Below, piece by piece: positions 33,760 through 43,133 of a stretch of DNA of 64,000 nt (position 1 is its first letter; each line of letters begins with the position of its first letter). A program made the translations under genes and the position numbers. The stretch is taken from assembly GCA_965213935.1 (NCBI GenBank), contig CBDCAO010000012.1:2666001-2730000 (forward strand). The letters run 5' to 3'. Origin of the DNA: Bin52 sp965213935 (GTDB lineage Bacteria > Pseudomonadota > Alphaproteobacteria > Thalassobaculales > Thalassobaculaceae). The notes under the pieces are model-generated. The model did no database searches. It was not told the DNA's origin and was given only the letters and a program-made list of their open reading frames with translations.

Positions 33760-34134
33760 ACGCAAAGGCACTGTCGGTCCGCGAGACGTCGTCGCCCTTG
33801 AACAGCAGCGGCTGGTCCGTCACGCGTGCAAGCACACAGGCGAAACAGTCGCCGAAATCCGGAGCGGCCGGATGGTTGTCCCTGCCGAAGCGCCGCCCGG
33901 CCAGACACGTGGCCTCCATCTTGCTCCATCGTCCTCGGCACGGGCTCGATCCCGGCAGGCGCCAGAACACCGTCGAGCTCACGCCCGGCCACCGCGGCGC
34001 TCCACCACCGTGGATGTCTCAAGGATATCGACGCCCGACATGTGTCACTGGGGGCAGCGAGAACTGCCTGCCATCAGCGAGCGGCACCGCTCTTGCGGTT
34101 CACAACCGCAATCAGGGCCGAGCCATAGACGGTC
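33760..34134 (-). pseudogene. vapC: Degraded VapC PIN-domain toxin gene
   Basis: Segments of a VapC toxin lie in order in three frames: VTVYGSALIAVVNRKSG (N-terminus), ILETSTVVERRGG, GRELDGVLAPAGIEPVP, and finally FGDCFACVLARVTDQPLLFKGDDVSRTD. The order and spacing match VapC. Several frameshifts and an early stop make it nonfunctional; the N-terminal Asp is already replaced by Tyr. It follows the broken vapB. Confidence 0.7.
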
Positions 34135-34375
34135 ACCTCGGCAGTCCCCGCTCGTCATGGAGGAGATCACCATGCTCGACTGCCGAAGGACCGGGGCTCA
34201 TCAGCTTTGCACAGCGTTCCGCCTCGGCGCGCGCAGAGTCCGGCGCCGTCCTCGATGTCGCGCGCGCCTTTTCCGCTCCAGACGCTGCCGCCGCGCCACG
34301 GTTATCTCGCCGATCAGCCGGACCAGTTCGGCAGCGAGCCGGCAGGTTTTTCTCGTTCCTGATACTGAGGCTCAA
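34133..34375 (-). pseudogene. vapB: Degraded VapB-type antitoxin gene
   Basis: From a TTG the first residues are SLSIRNEK, the VapB N-terminal strand. The middle, LAAELVRLIGEITVARRQRLERKR, is in another frame, and AERCAKLMSPGPSA with HDERGLPR returns to the first frame as the usual C-terminal tail. At least two frameshifts are present. It lies directly before vapC with overlapping ends. Confidence 0.65.
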
Positions 34376-34397
34376 CGCAATCGCTCCGGGTAGAACA

Positions 34398-34530
34398 CCG
34401 GTTCTCCTTTCTGCCCCAACCGTGGCCCAACTCCTCGCGAAATGGGCGTTTCAGGACCTTGCCGGAGGGGTCGCGCGACAGGTCGGCTCTCAGGTGGAGT
34501 TCCTGGGGCACACCGACATGCACTCGCCCG
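34398..34530 (-). pseudogene. 3' fragment of an acyl-CoA synthetase (AMP-binding) gene
   Basis: The frame reads VPQELHLRADLSRDPSGKVLKRPFREELG, which is the C-terminal end of an AMP-forming acyl-CoA synthetase, including the PSGKVLKR catalytic-Lys motif. No upstream part of the gene is recognisable. It sits next to the vapBC remnant. Confidence 0.65.
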
Positions 34531-34722
34531 CGGAACCGCGGCCTGGCACGGACCCGTGCTGTTCATCAGCACCGGCGACATGACGGCGCACCACGGTACC
34601 GTCCCGGTGCGCTGTTCGTGATCGGCGTTGACGGTCGTGCCGGGCGCGTGGCACGTCATGGCGATCATGCCGGTGGTCCTGGTGACTGCCGCGAGAACAC
34701 GTGCCGGAAAGGACCGAAGAGC

Positions 34723-35508
34723 ATGAAACCTGTCTGTCTGGTGATCGGTGCCGGAGCCGGCATCGGTGGAACCGTGGGCGCACGGTTTGCCGCCGAAGGC
34801 TATCACGCGGTCCTGTGCCGCCGGCAGAACCGAGAGGGGCTCGACACCCTGGTCACACGGATTACCGAGAACGGCGGGACTGCGTCCGGCTTCCTGCTCA
34901 ATGCCGTCGAACCGGACGCGCTCGAGGAACGCATCGCGGCAACCGAGCGCGACATCGGGCCGATCGAGGTGGTGATCTACAATCTCGGTGCGCAGATCGG
35001 TAACCGGGACCTGACGGAAACCACCGAGAAGCAGTTCGAACGCTGCTGGCGCATGGCGACCTTCGGGCTGTTTCGCACCGCCCGCGCCGTCCTGCCGGTG
35101 ATGGCGGAACGCGCCACGGGCTCGATGATCGTCACCTCGGCGACCGCGGCCATGCGCGGCAACCCCGGCCAGCATGCCCATGCTGCCGCCATGGCCGGCC
35201 GCCGCATGCTGTGCCAGACCCTGGGCGCCGAGTACGCATCCCGGGGCGTGCACGTTTGCCATGTCCTGATCGACGGCCCGGTCGATGCTCCCGACACCGT
35301 CGGACTGCTTCTCGGCAAGGAACGGTTCCAGGCTCTGCGGGAAGCTCGCGGGCTTGGCAAGGACGGCCTCCTGCTCCCGGAGCAGATCGCCGAGACCTAC
35401 CTTCATCTCCACCGCCAGCACCGCTCGGCGTGGAGCAACGAGATCGATCTGCGGCCCTGGACCGACCTGCCGTGGTGGAACAGTCGAAACGAGTCCCGGG
35501 GCTACTAG
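34723..35508 (+). CDS. SDR-like protein lacking the Tyr-x3-Lys pair
   Basis: 261 residues starting MKPVCLVIGAGAGIGGTVGARFAAEGYH, a clear Rossmann dinucleotide loop, then NLGAQIGNRDLTE near 89. The Ser region is TSATAAMRGN near 138; the place of Tyr-x3-Lys reads QHAHAAAMAGRRML near 150-163, with neither residue. It may be a non-catalytic or altered SDR. The tail HRSAWSNEIDLRPWTDLPWWN resembles the C-terminus of the SDR at 33045, so the two are paralogues. Confidence 0.75.
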   Translation: MKPVCLVIGAGAGIGGTVGARFAAEGYHAVLCRRQNREGLDTLVTRITENGGTASGFLLNAVEPDALEERIAATERDIGPIEVVIYNLGAQIGNRDLTETTEKQFERCWRMATFGLFRTARAVLPVMAERATGSMIVTSATAAMRGNPGQHAHAAAMAGRRMLCQTLGAEYASRGVHVCHVLIDGPVDAPDTVGLLLGKERFQALREARGLGKDGLLLPEQIAETYLHLHRQHRSAWSNEIDLRPWTDLPWWNSRNESRGY

Positions 35509-35599
35509 GGTCGATCCCGAACGTCCTTGGTGATGTGACGCCGTGTTTCGGACTGTCTGCGAAGACAGGCTTCGGTTTGCGGTTTCCGGGCCACGATCC

Positions 35600-35945
35600 T
35601 CCGACAGCCTCGTTGATCGTCGTTCTGGTGGCGGTCATGCATGCCGGCAGGATCGTCGATGCAGGCTACACCAACGATGCATTCGCGCCACCGCATCATC
35701 CCGTCAATGCCGTGCCGGCGCTGCGCCAGGGGCGGTTCGAGGACGTCATCACCAGCCGCGACGCGGAAGCGGACATGCGTTCGAATGCGATGCCCCTTGT
35801 CCATTCCGGAACCTGCGACCTGGAGACAGGACACGTGTACATCGTCACGTGCGGGCACGACGACGAGGCGACCGTCCTCGCGGCGCAGGGTGAAGCCCCT
35901 GGTCCCTACCGGTCGAGCGACGGCCTCGTTGCGGTGTCGCCGTAG
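35600..35945 (+). pseudogene. 3' fragment of a peptide-type ABC transporter ATP-binding gene
   Basis: The frame reads VAVMHAGRIVDAGYTNDAFAPPHHPVNAV, which matches the end of DppD/OppD ATPases where D-loop/H-loop sequence is followed by 'VMYAGRIVE' and 'HPYTRAL'. The usual cysteine-rich tail is degraded to AMPLVHSGTCDLETGHVY. The rest of the ATPase is absent. It is interesting because the intact peptide importer at 43.9-47.6 kb lacks ATPase genes. Orientation is opposite to the neighbouring amidase. Confidence 0.55.
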
Positions 35946-37339
35946 AGCGGCATGGCGGAACCGATCGCATGGGCCACCCGGAACACGGTCTCCTCGTCGA
36001 AAGGCTTGCCGACGATCTGAATGCCGGTGGGAACCCCGTTGGTGTCGAAACCCGAAGGGACTGACAGCACCGGTAAACGGCTGAACGCGTTGAATGCCCG
36101 GGTCATGATGACACTCTGGATGTCACGGTCGACACCGTCGACGTTGACCGGCTGTTCCCAGTCCCTCAGGTCTGCCGGAATCGCGGTGGTTCCCACCGTC
36201 GGGCAGATGAAGACGTCGTAGCGCGCCAGGTCGGGCACGAACTTCAGCCAGGCGTCGCCGATTGCCTTCATGCAGTCGTGGAACATGCGGGGCGTGTAGC
36301 GTTCATTGTGCCGTGCGAAGGTGACCGTGTAGTCGCAGACGAGGTCGGGATGGCGATCCACGGCATCTCTGAATTCATCGGCATAGATCATGCCCCCCCA
36401 GGCCGGGAAGGCTTCCAGCAGGTCCCCGACCCACGGAGTTGCGATCTCTTCCACACAGGCTCCGCCAAGGGCCGTTTCAAGGATCTGCCGGGCGTTCCTC
36501 CTCACCGCGTCCGAGACGGCGTGGCCCCCGAGATCCTCCGACCAGGCCACCTTCAGTCCCTCCACGCCAGCAGGACACTCGGGCAGCAGAGGGGCACCTG
36601 GAACATGTGCCGGATCCCTTGCCCCGTGGGGGCTGCTTGCAATGGCGTTCTGCACGAGTGCGGCATCACCGCTGGTACGGGTCATGGGGCCTATGTGAAA
36701 GAATGGATCCATCGCCACTTCGGGACTTCCGGGATTGCGACCGTAGGGTGGCTTGTAGCCGATGATGCCGCACATCGCGGCCGGCATCCTGATACTGCCG
36801 GCACTGTCGGAACCGGTGGCAAGCGTTGTTGTCCCGGCAGCGACGGCGGCGGCAGCTCCGCCGGACGAGGCGCCGCACGTGATCGCCGTGTTCCATGGAT
36901 TGCGCGTTACCCCGTGCAGACGCGACGTGCAGGTCCAGGGCCAGACAAATTCCGGGCATGTGGTGAGGGCATGGATGATCGCTCCCTCATCGACAAGGCC
37001 GGCAACGGTGGGATTGGTATGATCCGCCAGATTGTCGGCGAAGATGAGGGATCCAAAGGTTCGGGGCTTGCCGAGGACAGCCGTATCTTCCTTGACCGCC
37101 AGCGTCAGACCCTCAAGCCGTCTGGGACCGCCATCCTTCCCGCCGTAGCGCGCTTCCGACCGCCGTGCCGCTTCCAGGGCTTCATCGAAGAAGGTCGAGG
37201 CAAGGGCATTGACACGGCCCTCGACCACGCCGGCACGGGCGATCTGCGCCTCGAGAATGTCCACGGGCGAAAGTTCGCGCGTCCTGAACAGGCACAAGGC
37301 CTCCCTGGCCTCAAGAAAGCAGAGGTCGGTGTCGATCAT
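35906..37339 (-). CDS. Amidase (amidase-signature family)
   Basis: 477 residues. The Ser-cis-Ser-Lys triad is visible: Lys in LTLAVKEDTA near 82, the first Ser in TCGASSGGAAAAVAAGT near 155-171 and the nucleophile in GSDSAGSIRMPAAMCG near 175-190 (usual GTD-x-GGSIR). It hydrolyses an amide to acid plus ammonia; substrate unknown. It has a normal length and no frameshift. It lies alone between fragment-rich DNA, upstream of a GST. Confidence 0.9.
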   Translation of the reverse strand: MIDTDLCFLEAREALCLFRTRELSPVDILEAQIARAGVVEGRVNALASTFFDEALEAARRSEARYGGKDGGPRRLEGLTLAVKEDTAVLGKPRTFGSLIFADNLADHTNPTVAGLVDEGAIIHALTTCPEFVWPWTCTSRLHGVTRNPWNTAITCGASSGGAAAAVAAGTTTLATGSDSAGSIRMPAAMCGIIGYKPPYGRNPGSPEVAMDPFFHIGPMTRTSGDAALVQNAIASSPHGARDPAHVPGAPLLPECPAGVEGLKVAWSEDLGGHAVSDAVRRNARQILETALGGACVEEIATPWVGDLLEAFPAWGGMIYADEFRDAVDRHPDLVCDYTVTFARHNERYTPRMFHDCMKAIGDAWLKFVPDLARYDVFICPTVGTTAIPADLRDWEQPVNVDGVDRDIQSVIMTRAFNAFSRLPVLSVPSGFDTNGVPTGIQIVGKPFDEETVFRVAHAIGSAMPLYGDTATRPSLDR

Positions 37340-37613
37340 GGATGGATGATCCGAAGTCGGAATGTCACCACGAGACCGCGTGCCGCAAGCGCGACAGTCC
37401 GGTCAAGGATCCCGGGCGCCGCCCCGTCCCCGAATTCATCGGCATGGCCTTCCTCCCGGCGACCGCCGTCGGTTCGAACATCACGGCAGAGAAGTTGTCA
37501 CCGGACAACGTCGTCATGGTGACCAGGCAACCGCCCTCGCTGAAGCGTTTCGCGGCCCTGGCCCCAAAGTCCGACGCCGGTGACGAGGCGGACGGGCCTG
37601 CCCGTGCGCCCCC

Positions 37614-38249
37614 TCACTGGACCTGGAAGGCCGGCCGCGCCGTCACCTTCTGGAACCAGGCATGGGTTGCCGGCCAGGACGTGGCGATATCCATCTCCAG
37701 GGCATAGGCAAGGCGGAGCGTGAAGACGGCGGTGATGTCGGCCACGGTGAAGTCCGAGCCGGCAACAAACCCGTTCTTCGCCATGTGCGGTTCGGCACGG
37801 TCGAACAGGACCTTCGCCATCTCCTTGCCGCGGCCGACCATGGCCTCCGATTGCGCCAGGTCCGTGCGCGTGCCCGGCACGACCCTGCCGGCGAAGTTCG
37901 GCACATGGTTGCGCAGAGCGTGCAGCAGCGGCAGAAACCCGTCCAGTTCGAAGCGGCGCCCCCACATGTCGACGACGGCACGCTCTGCCGCCGTACGCCC
38001 GAACAGCGGCGGATCCGGGTGCAGTTCCTCCAGGTAGCGGCAGATCGAAACCGACTCGGCAATCACCACGCCATCGTCCAGCACCAGGAACGGCACGCAG
38101 TGGAAGGGGTTCATTGTCGTATACGGCTCGGCGAACTGGGCGGCCTCACGCACGTTCAACTGTTCGGTCGGGAGTTCCAGCCCCTTCTCGGCCAGATAGA
38201 CGTGGACACGCTGGGAACTCGGCGCCAGCGCAAAATCGTAGAACTTCAT
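37614..38249 (-). CDS. Glutathione-S-transferase-family protein
   Basis: 211 residues starting MKFYDFALAPSSQRVHVYLAEKGLELP; the N-terminal SSQRV turn holds Ser residues in place of the catalytic Ser/Cys/Tyr, and ESVSICRYLEELHP near 66-79 is the glutathione gamma-Glu-binding block. The helical C-terminal domain includes GSDFTVADITAVFTLRLAYALEM near 163-185. It is a complete GST-fold protein, probably for conjugation or reduction of electrophiles. It lies 54 bases downstream of the class II aldolase gene. Confidence 0.87.
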   Translation of the reverse strand: MKFYDFALAPSSQRVHVYLAEKGLELPTEQLNVREAAQFAEPYTTMNPFHCVPFLVLDDGVVIAESVSICRYLEELHPDPPLFGRTAAERAVVDMWGRRFELDGFLPLLHALRNHVPNFAGRVVPGTRTDLAQSEAMVGRGKEMAKVLFDRAEPHMAKNGFVAGSDFTVADITAVFTLRLAYALEMDIATSWPATHAWFQKVTARPAFQVQ

Positions 38250-38303
38250 TGTCGTTTCCTCTCGCTCCGGGCGGAACGCCGGTGGTTTCTCCTGCGCAAG
38301 GTG

Positions 38304-39116
38304 TCAGTCGAACATGTCGGGCTCGCTGCACACGATGTGCTCGTAGTCTGTCTGAAAACAGAGCCACGCAGTGTAGTCGCTGCCGACATGCTGGCGGCTG
38401 TAGCGGGCCTTTTCGGGCGAAATCTCGATCGGCTTGTGACCCGAGGCCTCCACCATGAGCTGCTGCTGGCAGCAGCGCTCCAGCGCCATGAACATGAAGG
38501 CTGCCGCGTCGATGCTGTGCCGGCTGACCGTGAACAGGCCGTGGTTCTGGTGGATTGCCGCCCTCACGCCCTTGAAGGCCGGCGCGATGCTGGCGCCCGC
38601 GTCCCGTTCGACCGCGACCTGGCCCGATTCCTCGCGGATCACCGCATGGTCCTCGAAGAACTGGCAGGCGTCCTGGGTGATCGGGGCAAGCGGCCGGCCC
38701 TGCGACGCGTAGGCGGAGCCATAGACTGTGTGGGCATGGCACATCGCGAGGATGTCCGGATGTTCGGCGTGAACCGCCGAGTGCAGCACGAACCCTGCCC
38801 GATTGACCGCATGGTCGCCCTCGACGACGGTCCCGTCATGGTCTACCAGGATGAGGTTGGACAACCTGACCCGGGCGAAATGCACCGCCATCGGGTTGGT
38901 CCAGTAGAGTTCCGGGAACTCCGGGTCGCGGATCGTCAGGTGGCCGGCGAACCCGTAGTCCAGCCCCCAGCGCGCGAAGGCACGACAGGCCCCGACAAGG
39001 TGCCGCTTGCGGTGTTGGCGCAACTCCACCGGATCGTTTGTCTTGAGTTCGCGCGGGAAGCTGAGGCCTTCCTGCTCGGGCTGGTACACGGACAGGCGGT
39101 CTCCGAGATCGGGCAT
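38304..39116 (-). CDS. Class II aldolase/adducin-family protein
   Basis: 270 residues starting MPDLGDRLSVYQPEQ. The fold pattern is FARWGLDYGFAGHLTIRDP near 48-66, then the zinc-binding His-x-His in LAMCHAHTVYGSAYASQG near 120-137 and a further His in IHQNHGLFTVS near 183. It probably cleaves or isomerises a sugar-acid or related substrate by a metal-dependent route. Several relatives with this pattern are of unassigned function. A decayed second copy lies at about 40.6-40.8 kb. Confidence 0.87.
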   Translation of the reverse strand: MPDLGDRLSVYQPEQEGLSFPRELKTNDPVELRQHRKRHLVGACRAFARWGLDYGFAGHLTIRDPEFPELYWTNPMAVHFARVRLSNLILVDHDGTVVEGDHAVNRAGFVLHSAVHAEHPDILAMCHAHTVYGSAYASQGRPLAPITQDACQFFEDHAVIREESGQVAVERDAGASIAPAFKGVRAAIHQNHGLFTVSRHSIDAAAFMFMALERCCQQQLMVEASGHKPIEISPEKARYSRQHVGSDYTAWLCFQTDYEHIVCSEPDMFD

Positions 39117-39600
39117 GATCCAGGCTCCCCGACGGCAATCTGAACCGGAAGGCGCGACGACAATGCATGCGGCGCAGGCACCGTACCATAGACGAGCCGC
39201 CACCCGGCACCAAGCCGCCGCACCTCTGGACCAGCCCCCGGTGTTCCGCCCCGCTGACCCGGGCATTTCCTTCGGCCGCCATGAACCGCTGGCCGAAAGC
39301 CGGCATGACTCCCTGGCCGGCCGCACAGTGCATCGGCGAGGTCAAGTGCGGCCGGTACCACGCCTGCCGGTTCCGGATTGTCCCCGATCAGGTCCGGGAC
39401 GGGTCGCACGCGACGGCGCCGTCCGGCCATGCGCGCAAACGGGCCCGGTTTGTCATCTCTGCGCCCGCGTCACGTTCCCGCCCCCGAAATGGTGAGGCGC
39501 GATGGCCAGGGTCCCGTTCTGTGGCCGGAGCCCTGGAGCGGGAACTTCGGGACATCCACGAGGTTCAGGCGACCGGTCGGCTCGACGGGAGAAACGTCAC
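39117..39600. other. Gene-free stretch with remnant sequence
   Basis: No intact gene. On the minus strand the segment around 39245-39330 reads MPAFGQRFMAAEGNARVSGAE, a near copy of the segment at about 40885-40975 (MPACDKRFIEAAENAPVSTAQ). Both lie upstream of aldolase-type sequence, so this is a remnant of an unrecognised gene or a shared 5' region. Confidence 0.5.
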
Positions 39601-40548
39601 CTACTCCGCCGCCAGGTCCTTCTGATCGTTCGCGTTGTAGTTGGCGTCGTACCACCAGGCGAGGTGGTCCCCATAGTTGACGGGGGGCCAGCGGGGCGGG
39701 TGGTCCGGACCGACGCAGGTCGGTACGCAGCGGATCTCGGCGTCCAGATTGGGGCCGAAGAAATACGGGATGGCGTACCGGTGGCGGCCGATGGGCGGCA
39801 ATGCGCGGTGTGGTGTGGACTTGTACCGCCCGTTGGTCCAGCGGTGCAGCATGTCGCCGGTGTTGACGACGAAGCTGTCTTCCACGAACGGCACGTCCTC
39901 CCACTCGCCGAGTTCCGGGCGGATCTGCAGGCCCGGCACATCCGACTGGGCGAGGAAGGTCAGGAAGTTCGTATCGGTGTGGGGCGCGATGCCGTAGCTT
40001 CCGGCCTCGCGGGCAACGGGCGGGTAGTGCGACAGGCGAAAGGAGAACTGGCTGCGGGTGAAATGGGGGGTGAACCAGTCGTGTGGCAGGCCGAGAGACA
40101 GCGAGAGCGCCGGCAGGATACTGACCGCCAGCCGGTCCACCGTCTCGCAATAGCCGAGCACCGTCTCGCGGAACCCCGGCAGGTCGTCCGGCCAGCGGTT
40201 GGGACCAGTGAAGCGCCGGCCTGCGAGGGGGTCTTCCGGGCCCCGCTCGCGCTTGACAAAAAAGGCCTCGTTCATGTCGGGCCTGGCTTTGGCCTCGCTC
40301 ACCCGCGAGGTACGAACATTGTAGCGCGCCATCGCCATGTAGCCGTTGTTGTGCTCGTTCATCAGCACGGCGTGCTTGGCCTCATCCGGCTGGGCGTGGA
40401 AGCGCTCGGCCTCGGCAAACATGCCCTGGATCTGCGTCTTCGGAACACCGTGGTTCACGATGATGAAGAACCCGACATGCTCGAGCGTGCGGGCGAGTTC
40501 GTCAGCCACCTGCTCCCGGCTTTGCGAAAGGTCGATCAACGGGATCAT
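39601..40548 (-). CDS. 2-oxoglutarate/Fe(II)-dependent oxygenase, isopenicillin-N-synthase-like
   Basis: 315 residues starting MIPLIDLSQSREQVADELA. N-terminal DIOX_N block VGFFIIVNHGVPKTQIQGMFAEAERF near 26-51. The iron site is HTDTNFLTFL near 190 (His-x-Asp), the second His in STPHRALPPIGRHRYAIPYFFGP near 246 and the Arg two lines later for 2-oxoglutarate binding. It is the plant-type DIOX architecture found in bacterial enzymes that oxidise small acids or alkaloids. Start chosen at ATG after an in-frame extension without similarity. Confidence 0.9.
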   Translation of the reverse strand: MIPLIDLSQSREQVADELARTLEHVGFFIIVNHGVPKTQIQGMFAEAERFHAQPDEAKHAVLMNEHNNGYMAMARYNVRTSRVSEAKARPDMNEAFFVKRERGPEDPLAGRRFTGPNRWPDDLPGFRETVLGYCETVDRLAVSILPALSLSLGLPHDWFTPHFTRSQFSFRLSHYPPVAREAGSYGIAPHTDTNFLTFLAQSDVPGLQIRPELGEWEDVPFVEDSFVVNTGDMLHRWTNGRYKSTPHRALPPIGRHRYAIPYFFGPNLDAEIRCVPTCVGPDHPPRWPPVNYGDHLAWWYDANYNANDQKDLAAE

Positions 40549-40609
40549 GGCGCCCTCTCCCTCCGTTGCTTGCTCGGTCCGGCGGCCTGATGCGATCACC
40601 GTGTTCTGC

Positions 40610-40846
40610 ATGAGCCGCCCGGTGCACAAGCCCCACCTGATCGACAGCATAGCCGCTCTCGACGACATTGCAGGCATGATTCTCACAGAGGGTATCGGTC
40701 AGCCTTGCCCCGGTGACATGGTCCGGCATCGGGCCGGACTGGCGGGGTTCCGGACATTCCGGTTCGCGCTTCGACGGGTGGCCAGCGAACCCGCAGCCGG
40801 GCCCGCGGCACGAAAAGGCCCGGCCAACCCCGAACGGGAGTGGCAC
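40610..40846 (-). pseudogene. Decayed copy of a class II aldolase gene
   Basis: The frame contains CGFAGHPSKREPECPEP and SGYAVDQVGLVHRAAHAEHGD, which align with GYGFAGHLTIRDPEFPE and the GDHAVNRAGFVLHSAVHAEHPD stretch of the intact aldolase at 38304-39116. Most of the N- and C-terminal parts, including the metal-binding His-x-His, are lost. It is a fragment of a paralogous gene. Confidence 0.6.
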
Positions 40847-41195
40847 GCGGCCTCAGCGCGACTCCGGCGGATCACGCGTCCCGGATTTGCGCTGTGCTGA
40901 CCGGTGCGTTTTCCGCCGCCTCGATGAACCGCTTGTCGCAGGCCGGCATGACGTCCCGACCGGCGGCCGCCACGGGTGAAGAAGTCCGGCTTGTGCATCG
41001 GGCCCCGGCTATTCCGCGCCCACGGCCGGTTGCGACGGGTCGTCGCCATCAATACCGTGAACGGCTGGCGCATGAAGCCGGGCTCGGGATCCGTTTCGAA
41101 GCAGGACGTGACACCGGTTCCGAATCCAGGACATTCGCCAGCATGCAGGCGGCCGGGCGCACCGGCGCCGTGCAGGGCACGCCCGCCCGGCACTG
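40847..41195. other. Gene-free stretch with diverged repeat
   Basis: Contains the second copy (about 40885-40975) of the repeat seen at 39245-39330. Beyond that I see no gene; long frames on both strands are without resemblance to proteins. Confidence 0.5.
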
Positions 41196-42212
41196 CTACC
41201 CGCGAAAGTCGGACACGAACTCCTGCCAGCGTCGGTCCGGGTCGTCCGGCGGCACCGGAAAATACAGGCTGACACGCGCCAGGATCCCGGCGTAGCGCTC
41301 ACGCAGCCGCCGCCCGAGAGCGGAAAGATCACCGGAGATCGCGAAGGCATCCAGCAGGGCGTCGGGAACCAGCGCCGGCATGGCGTCGAGCTCGCCGGCG
41401 CGCATCAGCTGCGACAGCTTCCGGGCAAGCTCTCCGTGGCCATGGTATTCGAACAGGGCGCGGTAGTTCGGGGTCGAGCCGTAGAATGCGATCTGGCGAC
41501 GAACATCGGCCTCGACGCGGGCGCGTTCCGCCTCGGTCTCGCCGTGAACGGCCAGGACCGGCGCGTAGAGCGCGAAGCCCTCGAGCGAACGGCCGGCTCG
41601 GCGCGCACCGTCCTCGATGGCCGGCATCACCACGTCACGCAGGTATGCCGGCGAGTGGATCGGGTGCACGTGGAATCCGTCGGCGACCTCGCCCGCCGCC
41701 CGGCACATGCGCGCGTTCACGCCGGCGAGGTAGACCGGAATATCCGGCCAGTCGATCGGACCGGGGCTGAAGAACGGCGTGATCAGGCTGAAACGGTAGA
41801 ACGGACCGTCATACGCCGCGCGGGCACCGGTCTGGAAACTGTTCCAGATGCTCCTGACACAACGGATGTAGTCGGTGATCCTGGCCGCGGGATGGTCGAA
41901 CGGCATCGAGAACCGTCGTTCCACATGGGCGCGCACCTGGGTGCCGACCCCGAGATGAAACCGCCCGTCACTGGCCTTCTGCAGGTCCCACGCGGTCTGG
42001 GCAAGGACGAACGGACTGCGCGCCAGTGCCACGGTGATATTGGTGCCCACGGTGAGCCTCGTGGTCGCGGTGACGGCCAGCAGCAGCGGCAGGAACGGGT
42101 CGTGCGCCGATTCAAAGGTCCACAGGCCGTCGAACCCGATGGCCTCGAGGCGGCGCGCCTCATCCGCGACCCGGTCAAGCCCGCAGTCGCGCAGCTGGGT
42201 GTCGATCTTCAC
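41196..42212 (-). CDS. LLM-class flavin/F420-type oxidoreductase
   Basis: 338 residues starting MKIDTQLRDCGLDRVADEARRLEAIGFDGLWT. The luciferase-like barrel pattern follows: ATTRLTVGTNITVALARSPFVLAQTAWDLQ near 49-78, GRFHLGVGTQVRAHVERRF near 83-101, and IPVYLAGVNARMCRAAGEVADGFHVHPIHS near 158-187. It matches the branch often predicted to use F420 or FMN. It overlaps the following metallo-beta-lactamase gene by four bases. Whether the host makes F420 is not shown here. Confidence 0.88.
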   Translation of the reverse strand: MKIDTQLRDCGLDRVADEARRLEAIGFDGLWTFESAHDPFLPLLLAVTATTRLTVGTNITVALARSPFVLAQTAWDLQKASDGRFHLGVGTQVRAHVERRFSMPFDHPAARITDYIRCVRSIWNSFQTGARAAYDGPFYRFSLITPFFSPGPIDWPDIPVYLAGVNARMCRAAGEVADGFHVHPIHSPAYLRDVVMPAIEDGARRAGRSLEGFALYAPVLAVHGETEAERARVEADVRRQIAFYGSTPNYRALFEYHGHGELARKLSQLMRAGELDAMPALVPDALLDAFAISGDLSALGRRLRERYAGILARVSLYFPVPPDDPDRRWQEFVSDFRG

Positions 42213-43114
42213 TCTCGCTCTCCCGTCCGGTTGGCGCCGGCAAGCCAGGCTTCACGGTCAAATGCGACATGCGATCCGAAACAGTCGACCCGCGTCCCGC
42301 TCATCGCGTCGAGTTCGTCGCGGAGATAGACGCAGCGCGCCTCCCCGAGCTGGCGAACCGCCGGGCCCTGCAGCTGCAGCCAGCCGTCGACGGTCTGCAG
42401 CGTGCTCTGTCGCTGGGTCACGTCGACGATGTAGTAGTGGTGTGGCACCACCACCCGCGGCTTCAGCCTGGTGATGATCGCGGCGAGATGCTCGAACCCC
42501 ATGACATGGCACGAGTCGTCGGCGGGCAGCAGCACGACGTCGATGTCTCCCAGAGCCTGCCAGACCCGCTCGGGCGGATCATGCCTGTTGTCGCCCCAGG
42601 CCAGGATCCGGATCCCGCCGGTCTCGATCAGCAACAGGCAATGGTCCCAGGAACGCGGGTTGTCCGGCGGCATGATGTCGACGCCGTCGAACCGGCGGAT
42701 GATCTCGCGGAAGTCGTAGATCGCGGCCGAGGAGTCGGTCGCGTGCTTGTCGGGGATCCCGGTGATCCGGACGTCACCGAACTCCCAGGTTCCGATCAGG
42801 CGGTCGATCAGGACATGGGCATCGAGCCGGTGCAACGCATCATGGTCGAAGTGGGCGTGGGTCGAGACCCCGACGTCAACGGCAGTCAGCGGAAAATCGT
42901 CGAAGAACCAGTCCCAGCGCCGCGACGGGTGGTTTCTCCACGGGTCCACCATGATCGTGAGACCGCCGGGCGAGGTGATCCGGAAGGCCGACCCGCCGAA
43001 ATACGCCAGTTCGACCGGACCCGGGCCCGGACGCAGACCTTCCCGTTCAAGCGCGATCATCCGGTTGTGGTTCGACCGCTGTTTCCAGGCCTGCAGGCCG
43101 CTGTCGAGACTCAT
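42209..43114 (-). CDS. Metallo-beta-lactamase-fold hydrolase
   Basis: 301 residues starting MSLDSGLQAWKQRSNHNR. The metal-binding motif VSTHAHFDHDALHRL near 85-99 (His-x-His-x-Asp-His) is followed by a further His in GIPDKHATDSS and WGDNRHDPPERVW, and His-His in VVPHHYYIVD near 228. It resembles MBL-fold UlaG-like or alkyl-sulfatase-like enzymes; substrate unknown. It is cotranscribed with the LLM enzyme at 41196 and lies 19 bases after the GNAT gene. Confidence 0.86.
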   Translation of the reverse strand: MSLDSGLQAWKQRSNHNRMIALEREGLRPGPGPVELAYFGGSAFRITSPGGLTIMVDPWRNHPSRRWDWFFDDFPLTAVDVGVSTHAHFDHDALHRLDAHVLIDRLIGTWEFGDVRITGIPDKHATDSSAAIYDFREIIRRFDGVDIMPPDNPRSWDHCLLLIETGGIRILAWGDNRHDPPERVWQALGDIDVVLLPADDSCHVMGFEHLAAIITRLKPRVVVPHHYYIVDVTQRQSTLQTVDGWLQLQGPAVRQLGEARCVYLRDELDAMSGTRVDCFGSHVAFDREAWLAGANRTGERE

Positions 43115-43133
43115 TGCTCGGGCACCGTTCCGG

